Origin: Anaerolineales bacterium
GTDB taxonomy: Bacteria; Chloroflexota; Anaerolineae; Anaerolineales; Villigracilaceae
Assembly (NCBI GenBank): GCA_016789485.1
Contig: JAEURE010000161.1
Span: forward strand, 1-6,452
Reading direction: 5' to 3'
Length of the DNA stretch: 6,452 nt
Shown here: positions 1-5,630 of the stretch, one piece after another
How positions within the stretch are numbered: the stretch's first letter is position 1
How the letters are laid out: each line of letters begins with the position of its first letter
Made by a program: the position numbers and the translations under genes
Notes under the pieces: generated by a model
The model's database searches: none
Told to the model about the DNA's origin: nothing
Seen by the model: the letters and a program-made list of their open reading frames with translations, nothing else

Positions 1-694
1 ATTTGCAGTGACTCAAAGTCCGTTAGATGGAACTCCAGCCGTGGATGAAATTGACCGCGAAACCTTTATGACTCAGCGCCTCGCGACTCCGCCGGTAGCT
101 GGTCAGCCTTCGATGAAGATGACTTCATCCGGACATCCGCTACCTAACGTGAAAACCCGCATCGTGGATGAATCCTTCAACGACCTGCCAGATCGCTCCG
201 TTGGCGAGATCGCTGTGCAAAGCGACTGCATGTTAACCGAATACTTCAACCGCCCCGATGCGACCGAATCCGCTATCAAGAACGGTTGGTATCTGACTGG
301 TGATTACGGCTACATCGCGGATGGTGAGTTATATGTATCAGGTAGAAAGAAAGACCTCATCATCGTCGGCGGAAAGAATGTGTACCCGCAAGATTTAGAG
401 TCGCTAGCCAGCGAAGTGCCTGGCGTCCACAAAGGACGAACAGTTGCCTTCGGCATGTACGATGAAGAGGAAGGGACTGAAGAGGTGGTGATTATCGCCG
501 AAGCAGAATCAACTTCCCCGTCGGAGCAAGAGGCGATAGCAGATGCCATCCGCAAACATGTGACCAAAAGTTCTGCCATTGCATTACGTCACGTCAAAGT
601 GGTGGATGATAAATGGATCATCAAAACATCCAGCGGAAAAACGGCGCGATCAGCAAATAAAGAGAAGTTTCTCAAAGAACTTTCGGCAAGCTAA
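1..694 (+). CDS. AMP-forming acyl ligase (fatty-acyl-AMP ligase / acyl-CoA synthetase family), C-terminal part, 5' truncated
   Basis: This is the C-terminal part of an ANL-superfamily adenylating enzyme, which activates a fatty acid as acyl-AMP and passes it to CoA or an acyl carrier. The frame is open from base 2, so the GTG at 8 is probably internal and the true start lies left of the window; about 230 residues are visible. Counting from GTG as 1, the A7-type motif YLTGDYG is at about 95-101, the A8 hinge (GRKKDLIIVGGKNVYPQDLE) at 112-131, and the A10-type SSGK with the likely catalytic lysine K211 near the end. The upstream half (IDRETF, then SSGHPLPNVKTRIVDE) and the YPQDLE hinge resemble fatty-acyl-AMP ligases as much as CoA ligases. 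The ATP-binding A3 and A5 motifs are outside the window, so the acceptor cannot be decided. The gene converges on the ABC operon and ends 3 bp before the shared terminator hairpin. Confidence 0.88.
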   Translation, partial: FAVTQSPLDGTPAVDEIDRETFMTQRLATPPVAGQPSMKMTSSGHPLPNVKTRIVDESFNDLPDRSVGEIAVQSDCMLTEYFNRPDATESAIKNGWYLTGDYGYIADGELYVSGRKKDLIIVGGKNVYPQDLESLASEVPGVHKGRTVAFGMYDEEEGTEEVVIIAEAESTSPSEQEAIADAIRKHVTKSSAIALRHVKVVDDKWIIKTSSGKTARSANKEKFLKELSAS

Positions 695-697
695 TTC

Positions 698-730
698 AAA
701 AAGAGCATCCCTTGAAAGGATGCTCTTTTT
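698..730. terminator. Bidirectional intrinsic terminator between convergent genes
   Basis: The 13-base arm AAAAAGAGCATCC (698-710) pairs perfectly with GGATGCTCTTTTT (718-730) around the 7-base loop CTTGAAA. Because the stem ends in an A-run and a T-run, each strand has a GC-containing stem followed by U residues. It lies 3 bp after the stop of the acyl ligase (+) and 2 bp beyond the stop of the ABC ATPase (-), so it can end both transcripts. This rests on base pairing by eye; no folding energy was computed. Confidence 0.93.
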
Positions 731-732
731 AT

Positions 733-1632
733 TTATGCGAATTCCACTTGCTGATTGGAGTTCTTCATCAACCACACATAGCCATCTTCCAAACCAGGCT
801 GCGTAGGTTGAGCATTTGAATACCCGTTGACATTTGCACCGACCAGCCGATACTGTGTCCCTTCTGCGAGATGCAGCATGGAGACAACCGTGAGATCGTG
901 ATTGGGCTTTTCCAAACCAGACATGGTCAACGTCCACACGTGGCCTTCGGTGGCTTTGAGCATTTCAGCAGGGCTGCCGCGGAAGAGGATCTTTCCTTTT
1001 GCAAGCACAGCCAGATCACGGCAGGTCTGACCGATGTCTTCGACGATGTGAGTCGAAAGCAGGACAATGCGATCTGCGGCGAGGTTGACCAGTAAATTGC
1101 GGAAGCGAATCCGCTCTTCGGGGTCAAGCCCCGCTGTTGGTTCGTCAACGATGAGCATTTTTGGGTCGTTGACCAAGGCTTGAGCGATTCCGACGCGGCG
1201 TTTCATCCCGCCAGAGAAGCCTTTTATTTTGCGCTTTGCAACTTCGCGCAGACCGACCATCTCCAACACTTCTGCCACACGTTGGCTGCGTTTGCGGGAG
1301 TCGTCCAAGCCTTTGAGGATGGCCATGTAATCCACGAATTGTTCGGCAGTCAGTTCGGTATACATGCCGAGTTCCTGCGGAAGATAGCCAAGCATGGACT
1401 TGACTGCATGCTTGCCCGCTTCGGTGGTGAGGTCATGTCCGTTGACACGGATGGAGCCGCTGCTGGGATTGACGATACCTGCGAGGATGCGCATGAGGGT
1501 GGTCTTGCCCGCGCCGTTGGGGCCAAGCAAGCCGAACATACCAGAGTTGATCTGCAGGTCCACGCCGTTGAGGGCGTTGACGGATTTGTTTCCAGAGCCG
1601 TAGGTTTTGGTGAGTCCAGTGATTTCGATCAT
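733..1632 (-). CDS. ABC transporter ATP-binding protein (ABC-2 exporter type)
   Basis: This 299-aa protein is the cytoplasmic ATPase that should power the export complex formed with the upstream permeases. The nucleotide-binding domain is complete: Walker A GPNGAGKT at 37-44, Q-loop Q86, signature FSGGMKRR at 139-146, Walker B with MLIVDEP at 159-165, D-loop GLD at 168-170 and switch histidine H195 in STH. Residues from about 220 onward form the extra C-terminal region common in DrrA/CcmA-like ATPases of ABC-2 systems, ending near DGYVWLM. The start was set at the ATG at 1632 (MIEITGL) because AAGGAA lies just upstream; a longer reading to 1683 would add 17 residues overlapping the preceding gene. 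It is the last gene of the operon, 14 bp after the second permease and directly before the terminator. The transported substrate cannot be read from the sequence. Confidence 0.96.
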   Translation of the reverse strand: MIEITGLTKTYGSGNKSVNALNGVDLQINSGMFGLLGPNGAGKTTLMRILAGIVNPSSGSIRVNGHDLTTEAGKHAVKSMLGYLPQELGMYTELTAEQFVDYMAILKGLDDSRKRSQRVAEVLEMVGLREVAKRKIKGFSGGMKRRVGIAQALVNDPKMLIVDEPTAGLDPEERIRFRNLLVNLAADRIVLLSTHIVEDIGQTCRDLAVLAKGKILFRGSPAEMLKATEGHVWTLTMSGLEKPNHDLTVVSMLHLAEGTQYRLVGANVNGYSNAQPTQPGLEDGYVWLMKNSNQQVEFA

Positions 1633-1638
1633 GGTGAG

Positions 1639-1644
1639 TTCCTT
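1639..1644 (-). promoter_or_regulatory. Ribosome binding site fixing the ATPase start
   Basis: AAGGAA on the minus strand sits 6 bases before the ATG at 1632. The in-frame ATG at 1683 lies inside the preceding permease gene, so the downstream start is preferred. Confidence 0.75.
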
Positions 1645-1646
1645 TT

Positions 1647-2309
1647 TTAGATGTAACGTTCCTGCTTGTGCAGTAACAACCACGTAAAGAATAGGAAGGC
1701 GGCAGAAGCGGCGAAGAGTGCAAGTTGATTCGATACAAGGTCGGGATGTTCCGGGTTGAGGATGCCCATGAAAATGTAGGCGTATTTCCAGTTATTGACC
1801 GCCATCGCATCGCGGATGATGACCTCGATGATCCAGACCAGGCCAACGAGAAAGGAACCGATCATCGTCTGTGCGCCGAGAATTGCACCAAAGGTTCCAA
1901 GGGCAATCATTGAGATCGTCGGGACGATCCACGAAAGCTGCAAGTTAAGCGAATCACCAAGCGCAGAGAAGTCCACGCCAATAAACAGGGCGAATAGGAT
2001 AAAGGCCAGTGCGCACACTCCCTGGATCAGGAAGATGAGCAAAGTCCGCTCGAATAAAATCTGCGCGGCGCGGATGGGAGTCGCAAAGCGCAGTTCAATG
2101 GCGGGGTCGTCGAGGATGGCATACGCTGCCATGAAGCCGCCGATGAGAGGAACCGCTACGCCGATGTAGGCGCGGGCGATATTGAAGTTCAGTTCTTGGT
2201 CGTTCAATAACAAGGTCAGGATGACGAAGAATGCCCAGAATGCCAGCGGAAACCAAAGTTGGTCGAGACGGTAGGTCAATAAGGTGTATTTCACTGAAAA
2301 GCGTTTCAT
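1647..2309 (-). CDS. ABC-2 type transporter permease subunit (second permease)
   Basis: This 220-aa integral membrane protein has about six hydrophobic segments, roughly at residues 18-36, 48-66, 88-110, 126-146, 150-166 and 195-213. It has a short basic N-terminus (MKRFSVKY) and a charged C-terminus (HKQERYI). The cytoplasmic stretch DDPAIELRFATPI (67-79), after the second segment, sits where ABC-2 permeases carry their conserved 'E..GTLE.L..TP' coupling motif. The same segment recurs almost unchanged in the anti-sigma/permease fusion (DPAAELTFATPI, 10 of 12 identical). The start at 2309 is supported by AAGGAT 5 bases upstream, which overlaps the stop codon of the preceding permease (gap 9 bp), suggesting translational coupling. 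It probably pairs with the 259-aa permease and the ATPase; its substrate is unknown. The family call rests on topology, motif and operon context. Confidence 0.88.
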   Translation of the reverse strand: MKRFSVKYTLLTYRLDQLWFPLAFWAFFVILTLLLNDQELNFNIARAYIGVAVPLIGGFMAAYAILDDPAIELRFATPIRAAQILFERTLLIFLIQGVCALAFILFALFIGVDFSALGDSLNLQLSWIVPTISMIALGTFGAILGAQTMIGSFLVGLVWIIEVIIRDAMAVNNWKYAYIFMGILNPEHPDLVSNQLALFAASAAFLFFTWLLLHKQERYI

Positions 2310-2318
2310 TCGAAATCC

Positions 2319-3098
2319 TTATGCGCGGCAGGACTGCCATTGCAGGTAATAGTTGAGAACGGCCATCACAGTGGCAATACACAGACCAAGCACAAGCAGA
2401 TTGAGAGTTGCATCTGTGGCGGAATAAGTTAGAGGCTCGACAGCGTTGATAAAACCGAGGAAATATCCCTGATAGGCATACATCCCGCTGACAGTGAGCA
2501 AGGTCCCATTAAGGGTGGGAAACATTTCCGGGTTGATGTAGTTGCCCCAGAACCAATAGCCAGTGAACAGGATCTGATATACGCGCAGTGGCATGATCAG
2601 CGGGCAAGCCAGCGAGAACGCGATGACAAATGCGAAAGCGGGAACCATGATGGCGAAAAATGCGAGTGTCATCGTGTAAAGGAATTCGATTGGCGCGTTG
2701 CCGAAGGCGATGAACAATCCTGAGATCAACCAAACCCAGATCAAGACAGGCGCAAGAGATGCCGCCAGCACACCAAAATATTTTCCAAGTGTGTATGTAA
2801 TAAGGTTGAGCGGCGTGCTCTCCTGAAGTTCACGGACGCCTTGACGAAAGTCCCGCTGCAACCGGTCTGCGGAGAGAATCCCAACAGCGACGGGCAGAAA
2901 CAAATTAAAAGTGAAGGCCATCTGCCCGGCATATTGCCAGATCTGTTTATCGGTCAGGATAGTGACCTTTTCTTCCGGCACGGGATACATAACTGTGACA
3001 GAATAAAAGAGGAACAACAAGCCGTAGGCGATCCACATGCCGGGGCGGCGAAGGGACATATTGAATTCATGGCGAAAGACGCCGATAAAACGAGACAT
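2319..3098 (-). CDS. ABC-2 type transporter permease subunit (first permease)
   Basis: This 259-aa membrane protein starts with a basic amphipathic stretch (MSRFIGVFRHEF, then SLRRPG) typical of ABC-2 permeases. Hydrophobic segments follow at about 22-38, 60-76, 105-132, 138-164, 170-186 and 230-250. Between the second and third lies DRLQRDFRQGVRELQESTP (78-96), which matches the coupling-helix region of ABC-2 exporters; its EL-x3-TP core is shared with the two other membrane proteins of this operon. A hydrophilic section at 40-55 should lie outside. The ATG at 3098 was chosen because GGAGA lies 5 bases upstream. A reading from 3374 would run 92 residues back through the intergenic repeat and into the preceding gene. 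The protein is only weakly similar by eye to the 220-aa permease, consistent with a heterodimeric channel. Confidence 0.88.
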   Translation of the reverse strand: MSRFIGVFRHEFNMSLRRPGMWIAYGLLFLFYSVTVMYPVPEEKVTILTDKQIWQYAGQMAFTFNLFLPVAVGILSADRLQRDFRQGVRELQESTPLNLITYTLGKYFGVLAASLAPVLIWVWLISGLFIAFGNAPIEFLYTMTLAFFAIMVPAFAFVIAFSLACPLIMPLRVYQILFTGYWFWGNYINPEMFPTLNGTLLTVSGMYAYQGYFLGFINAVEPLTYSATDATLNLLVLGLCIATVMAVLNYYLQWQSCRA

Positions 3099-3103
3099 TG
3101 ATT

Positions 3104-3108
3104 TCTCC
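3104..3108 (-). promoter_or_regulatory. Ribosome binding site fixing the first-permease start
   Basis: GGAGA on the minus strand lies 5 bases before the ATG at 3098. It is just downstream, in the transcript, of the palindromic repeat at 3118-3170, so folding of that repeat could influence access to this site. Confidence 0.7.
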
Positions 3109-3117
3109 AAATTCTTT

Positions 3118-3170
3118 ACCACGAAGGAGACAAAGGGGCACAAAGGAAAACCTTCGTGTACCTTTGTGGT
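3118..3170. repeat. Imperfect palindromic intergenic repeat with nested hairpin
   Basis: ACCACGAAGG (3118-3127) pairs with CCTTTGTGGT (3161-3170), 10 bp including one G-T pair. Inside it, CACAAAGG (3139-3146) pairs with CCTTCGTG (3151-3158) around an AAAA loop, with one mismatch. The left part also contains short tandem variants of the same word (CGAAGG, CAAAGG, CAAAGG). It fills most of the 83-bp gap between the anti-sigma fusion and the first permease, the only sizeable gap in the operon. The pattern resembles dispersed 'CACGAAGGACACAAAGG' repeats that I recall from many environmental bacterial genomes; copy number here cannot be tested from one window. Confidence 0.7.
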
Positions 3171-3181
3171 CGAAAGGTTTT
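3147..3181 (-). promoter_or_regulatory. Alternative hairpin overlapping the intergenic repeat (attenuator-like)
   Basis: In the operon transcript, AAAACCTTTCG just after the anti-sigma stop can pair with CGAAGGTTTT (3156-3147), with one bulged base. This uses the same CGAAGG bases that the nested hairpin of the palindromic repeat needs, so the two folds exclude each other. The geometry resembles an attenuator or processing site between sigma/anti-sigma and the exporter genes. There is no strong U-run after it, so full termination is doubtful. Confidence 0.3.
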
Positions 3182-4051
3182 TTACATTGCTATCGATCTG
3201 CGCCACTGCACTTGATCGCGGCCCGATGACCAGAGCGCGAACACGATGAGCGCAAAACCAAAAATAAAAAGCATGGCAGGGTTTTTCCAGAATTGACGAT
3301 AGGTTTCGAGCCACGGAGAAGCAAACGCGAACCATTCGCCAAATGAAATGAGAGAAGCATATTGCGCCGACCACAACAGATACGCAATGAACAAGGCGTT
3401 ACTGGTGCCGATCCACAGCGAGAGCATGAGCGCAAGCGCGGAGAGGAAGGTCATAGGCGCGAGCCAGCCGAGGACGAATTCTCCCAAGGCTTGCGGCGGG
3501 ATGATGAGAAGCAGGGCAAGCGTTGCACAGCCAGCCAACAACACGTTGTACGCAGAGACAAGGGTCAGCCGCGCCAGCAAAACCTTCCACGGTGAGATAG
3601 GTGTGGCAAAGGTCAACTCGGCGGCGGGGTCATTCTCCGAGCCGTAGATCAGCGTGACCGTTCCAGCGGCAATCATCGGCGCAAAGAAATACAGCACTTC
3701 CACGCGTTCCACCAACAACGCCATCGCCAGGAAGATGACCATCAGCGCGGCGGAGCCGACCCACAACTCGTTGTGGATGATGAGCATTTGCATCCGAAGC
3801 AACTGTCCCGTGCTGCGCAATGCGCGCGCGAGTTTGTTCGGTTGGTGAATTACTTCCAGCGCAGAATCTGCTAATTGAGCAGGAGCAGGCACGAGTGAGT
3901 CTGAGGCGTTTATTTCATCCGCAACAGATCGCCAGAGAAGCAGATCCGCCTGACAGTCCGCACAGTCCGTGAGGTGTTTTTCAAAATCGGCGCGCGCTTG
4001 TTCATCGAGTTGATTCGCGGCGTATAAAATAATTTGTTCTTCGTGGTTCAT
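3182..4051 (-). CDS. Zinc-finger anti-sigma factor fused to an ABC-2 permease-like membrane domain
   Basis: This 289-aa protein has two parts. The N-terminus has the zf-HC2/ZAS signature H26-x3-C30-x2-C33, with H3 as a possible further ligand; this fold binds ECF sigma factors in the cytoplasm. A linker (about 45-95) leads to some six membrane segments at about 97-113, 117-136, 162-184, 190-212, 216-237 and 257-275. Most anti-sigma factors of this class have a single membrane span. Here the membrane part resembles a permease: DPAAELTFATPI (141-152), after the second segment, matches residues 68-79 of the operon's 220-aa permease at 10 of 12 positions. The start at 4051 overlaps the sigma stop as ATGA and follows GAGGAG; the longer reading from 4138 would overlap the sigma gene by 91 bp. 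No ATPase or periplasmic domain is present. The anti-sigma role is inferred from the motif and the pairing with the sigma gene. Confidence 0.88.
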   Translation of the reverse strand: MNHEEQIILYAANQLDEQARADFEKHLTDCADCQADLLLWRSVADEINASDSLVPAPAQLADSALEVIHQPNKLARALRSTGQLLRMQMLIIHNELWVGSAALMVIFLAMALLVERVEVLYFFAPMIAAGTVTLIYGSENDPAAELTFATPISPWKVLLARLTLVSAYNVLLAGCATLALLLIIPPQALGEFVLGWLAPMTFLSALALMLSLWIGTSNALFIAYLLWSAQYASLISFGEWFAFASPWLETYRQFWKNPAMLFIFGFALIVFALWSSGRDQVQWRRSIAM

Positions 4052-4653
4052 CGCCAATTCTCCTCGGTGCGGCTGAGTACGCCGCGCAAATGCTGGCGCG
4101 CATAACTCAAACGACTCTTGACTGTGCCAATGGGACATTTCAAAACGTCTGCCGCTTCGTTGAGCGACAGCCCTTGATAGAAGATGAGTTCGAGCACGGC
4201 GCGATGTTCAGGCGACAGGCTTTGCAAGCCATCACGAACCCAACGCTTCTCTTCTTTAACTTGAGCCTGCTCCTCGGGCGTGGGCAGATTCTCAGGGATG
4301 GTTTCTTCTGCCTCGTCTAAAAATTGAGGCGTGCTGCGAATGGCCTTCATCGCCGTGTGATGGACGATGCCCAACAGCCACGCAATGAGGCGGCCGTCGC
4401 CGCGAAATTTATTTGCCGTGCGCCACGCAGTGACAAGCGTGTTCTGCGTTACATCTTCGGCGGTGGCGGGGTCGTCCGTGAGGCGCAGCGCGTACGCATA
4501 GAGTCGATGACCATACTGCGCGTACAGGTCGCGCACAGCATCATCATCGCCAGCTTGCATGCGATGGATCAGGTCGAGGTCGTCGGTGGGTTGCGTCATA
4601 GCGGGCTGCGTCTCTTGCGAGTTCCAGTGAATGGCAAGGTCTGCTGTTTGCAT
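4048..4653 (-). CDS. ECF-type RNA polymerase sigma factor (sigma-70 family)
   Basis: This 201-aa protein has the two-domain layout of ECF sigma factors, which bind core RNA polymerase and direct it to a small set of promoters. Region 2 covers about 36-106, with AEDVTQNTLVTAW (65-77) and the AWLLGIVHHTAMKAIR helix (91-106). An acidic, proline-containing linker (110-135) follows. Region 4 covers about 137-192 with the helix-turn-helix LSLNEAADVLKCPIGTVKSRL (162-182). Length is normal and no C-terminal sensory extension is present. The start at 4653 has GAGAAG 8 bases upstream; an internal ATG at 4599 (MTQPTDD) would remove 18 poorly conserved residues and has no clear ribosome site, so it is second choice. 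The stop overlaps the anti-sigma start (ATGA). As first gene of the operon it probably activates its own promoter and thereby the exporter genes. Confidence 0.95.
   Translation of the reverse strand: MQTADLAIHWNSQETQPAMTQPTDDLDLIHRMQAGDDDAVRDLYAQYGHRLYAYALRLTDDPATAEDVTQNTLVTAWRTANKFRGDGRLIAWLLGIVHHTAMKAIRSTPQFLDEAEETIPENLPTPEEQAQVKEEKRWVRDGLQSLSPEHRAVLELIFYQGLSLNEAADVLKCPIGTVKSRLSYARQHLRGVLSRTEENWR
4060..4065 (-). promoter_or_regulatory. Strong ribosome binding site for the anti-sigma gene, inside the sigma gene
   Basis: GAGGAG on the minus strand lies 8 bases before the ATG at 4051 and within the last codons of the sigma gene. With the ATGA overlap it allows coupled and direct initiation, which would keep anti-sigma in step with sigma. 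It fixes the start of the fusion protein. Confidence 0.8.
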
Positions 4654-4670
4654 TGTATCTGCTTCTCAAT

Positions 4671-4702
4671 AGTATGTACCAGCGAGATGCGAAAAGGTTC
4701 AA
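4671..4702 (-). promoter_or_regulatory. Candidate promoter of the sigma/exporter operon
   Basis: On the minus strand TTGAACC (4702-4696) is followed after 17 bases by TACATACT (4678-4671), about 20 bases before the sigma start codon. The GAACC core is like the GGAAC-type -35 elements used by many ECF sigma factors, which would fit autoregulation, but TTGAAC/TACATA also passes as a weak housekeeping promoter. No second copy exists in the window for comparison. Confidence 0.35.
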
Positions 4703-4704
4703 AA

Positions 4705-4731
4705 TTGGTAAAGTAAAATAAAGACTATAAT
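4705..4731 (+). promoter_or_regulatory. Candidate sigma-70 promoter for the pentapeptide-repeat gene
   Basis: TTGGTA (4705-4710) and a consensus TATAAT (4726-4731) are separated by 15 bases, a little short of the usual 17. Transcription would start near 4738, leaving a leader of about 40 bases before the ATG at 4779. The -35 region lies beside the candidate minus-strand promoter of the sigma operon, so the two divergent promoters may interfere. Confidence 0.5.
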
Positions 4732-4778
4732 ATTTTTCAGAGATAATCACCCATCAATAAACCCCGAAAGGCAATACC

Positions 4779-5219
4779 ATGCAATTTACAAAAGAAGAAC
4801 TTGGCGCACTCTTAAACGGAGAAAAACCGCTGCAATTGGCAGGGCTTGATCTCAGCAAGGCAATCCTCAGCAAAGCGGACCTGAGCAAGGCAGATTTAAG
4901 CGGAGCCAACCTGAACGGTACATTCCTTGATGACGCCAGATTACGCTACGCCATTTTGAGCAATGCAAATCTGGATGGCGCAAATTTAAGCGGAGCCAAT
5001 TTGCATGGAGCAGTTCTTGAAAATGCGGACTTGAGCGATACCGACTTGAATGGAGCTGATTTAAGCGGAGCGAACTTGATCAATGCGAACTTGAGCTACG
5101 CAAAGTTGATCGAAGCAAACTTGAGCGGAGTGATTTTGAAAGAGACGAAATACAATATCTACACCCAATGGCCTCAGGGGTTTGACCCGATAGAGGCTGG
5201 AGCGATACTCATCAAATAA
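4779..5219 (+). CDS. Pentapeptide-repeat protein
   Basis: This 146-aa protein is almost entirely a run of A(D/N)LSG-type pentapeptides. The central leucine recurs every five residues from L25 to L120, giving 20 consecutive units without a break, about five coils of a right-handed quadrilateral beta-helix. Alanine occupies the inward i-2 position in 16 of the 20 units, with Leu, Thr, Thr and Val elsewhere. The N-terminus (MQFTKEELGALLNGEK) is a short helical cap. The C-terminal tail (TKYNIYTQWPQGFDPIEAGAI) is a type I recall from cyanobacterial and Chloroflexota members. There is no signal peptide or membrane segment, so it is probably cytoplasmic. The ATG at 4779 follows GAAAGG by 7 bases. 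Family roles vary, from topoisomerase protection (MfpA/Qnr) to unknown, and the function here cannot be assigned. It is transcribed divergently from the sigma operon. Confidence 0.95.
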   Translation: MQFTKEELGALLNGEKPLQLAGLDLSKAILSKADLSKADLSGANLNGTFLDDARLRYAILSNANLDGANLSGANLHGAVLENADLSDTDLNGADLSGANLINANLSYAKLIEANLSGVILKETKYNIYTQWPQGFDPIEAGAILIK

Positions 5220-5601
5220 TACAAATTGTCCAAGCCCCGCAACAGGGAAAGCTTTGTTGCTCTTCATAATAAACTTTGTACATGATAACTGCCGTCGCAA
5301 TCTCACACGCAAACATCGCTTTCATCAAGTAGTCACACTGGATACACGGTCGAACTAACAGCAAGAGCGGTTTTGGGCAAAAGACCATAGCAGACTGACT
5401 TATTGCCCAAGTATTTCACCAGTATTTAGCAAATCAGTAACTATACGAAGGTCAAAACCCTGTTTTTGCATTCATAAACTAAACAACAGGTAATTTTGGC
5501 AGCACTAACCGCAAGGTTTGTTCTGGGGGAAAATTTGTCCCTAGCTGATGTGCTTTTTTCCAGCCAACCAGAAATATACAAATTGCATGAGACCCAGCGC
5601 T

Positions 5602-5630
5602 GGGCAGGCTTTACAGCTTGCCCTGTTTTT
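5602..5630 (+). terminator. Terminator-like hairpin on the plus strand
   Basis: GGGCAGGCT (5602-5610) pairs with AGCTTGCCC (5615-5623), 9 bp with one G-T pair around a TTAC loop, and is followed by TGTTTTT. Only the plus strand has a U-run, so it would end rightward transcripts before they reach the oppositely oriented TPR gene. The nearest plus-strand gene ends nearly 400 bp upstream, so either that mRNA has a long 3' tail or an unrecognised transcript ends here. Confidence 0.55.

Noticed and set aside
1180..1650. Long open frame on the plus strand opposite the ABC ATPase gene.
   Set aside because: The opposite strand encodes a full set of ATPase motifs, and the translated product here has no recognisable domain. 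It is a shadow frame.
3099..3374. N-terminal extension of the first permease by 92 residues.
   Set aside because: It would run through the end of the anti-sigma gene and the palindromic repeat, while the ATG at 3098 has a good ribosome site and begins a typical permease N-terminus.
4052..4138. N-terminal extension of the anti-sigma fusion by 29 residues.
   Set aside because: It would overlap the conserved sigma region 4 by 91 bp. The ATGA-overlapping start has a strong GAGGAG.
4894..5110. Regularly spaced similar short sequences suggestive of a CRISPR array.
   Set aside because: The period is 15 bp, in frame with a pentapeptide-repeat coding region, and there are no unique spacers of CRISPR length.
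5239..5260. GCAACA/TGTTGC hairpin after the pentapeptide-repeat gene as its terminator.
   Set aside because: The stem is only 6 bp with a 10-base loop and no clear U-run follows.
5373..5410. TTGGGCAA/TTGCCCAA inverted repeat as an operator or insertion-sequence end.
   Set aside because: Eight base pairs across a 22-base loop can occur by chance in a 480-bp gap, and no transposase or target duplication is present.
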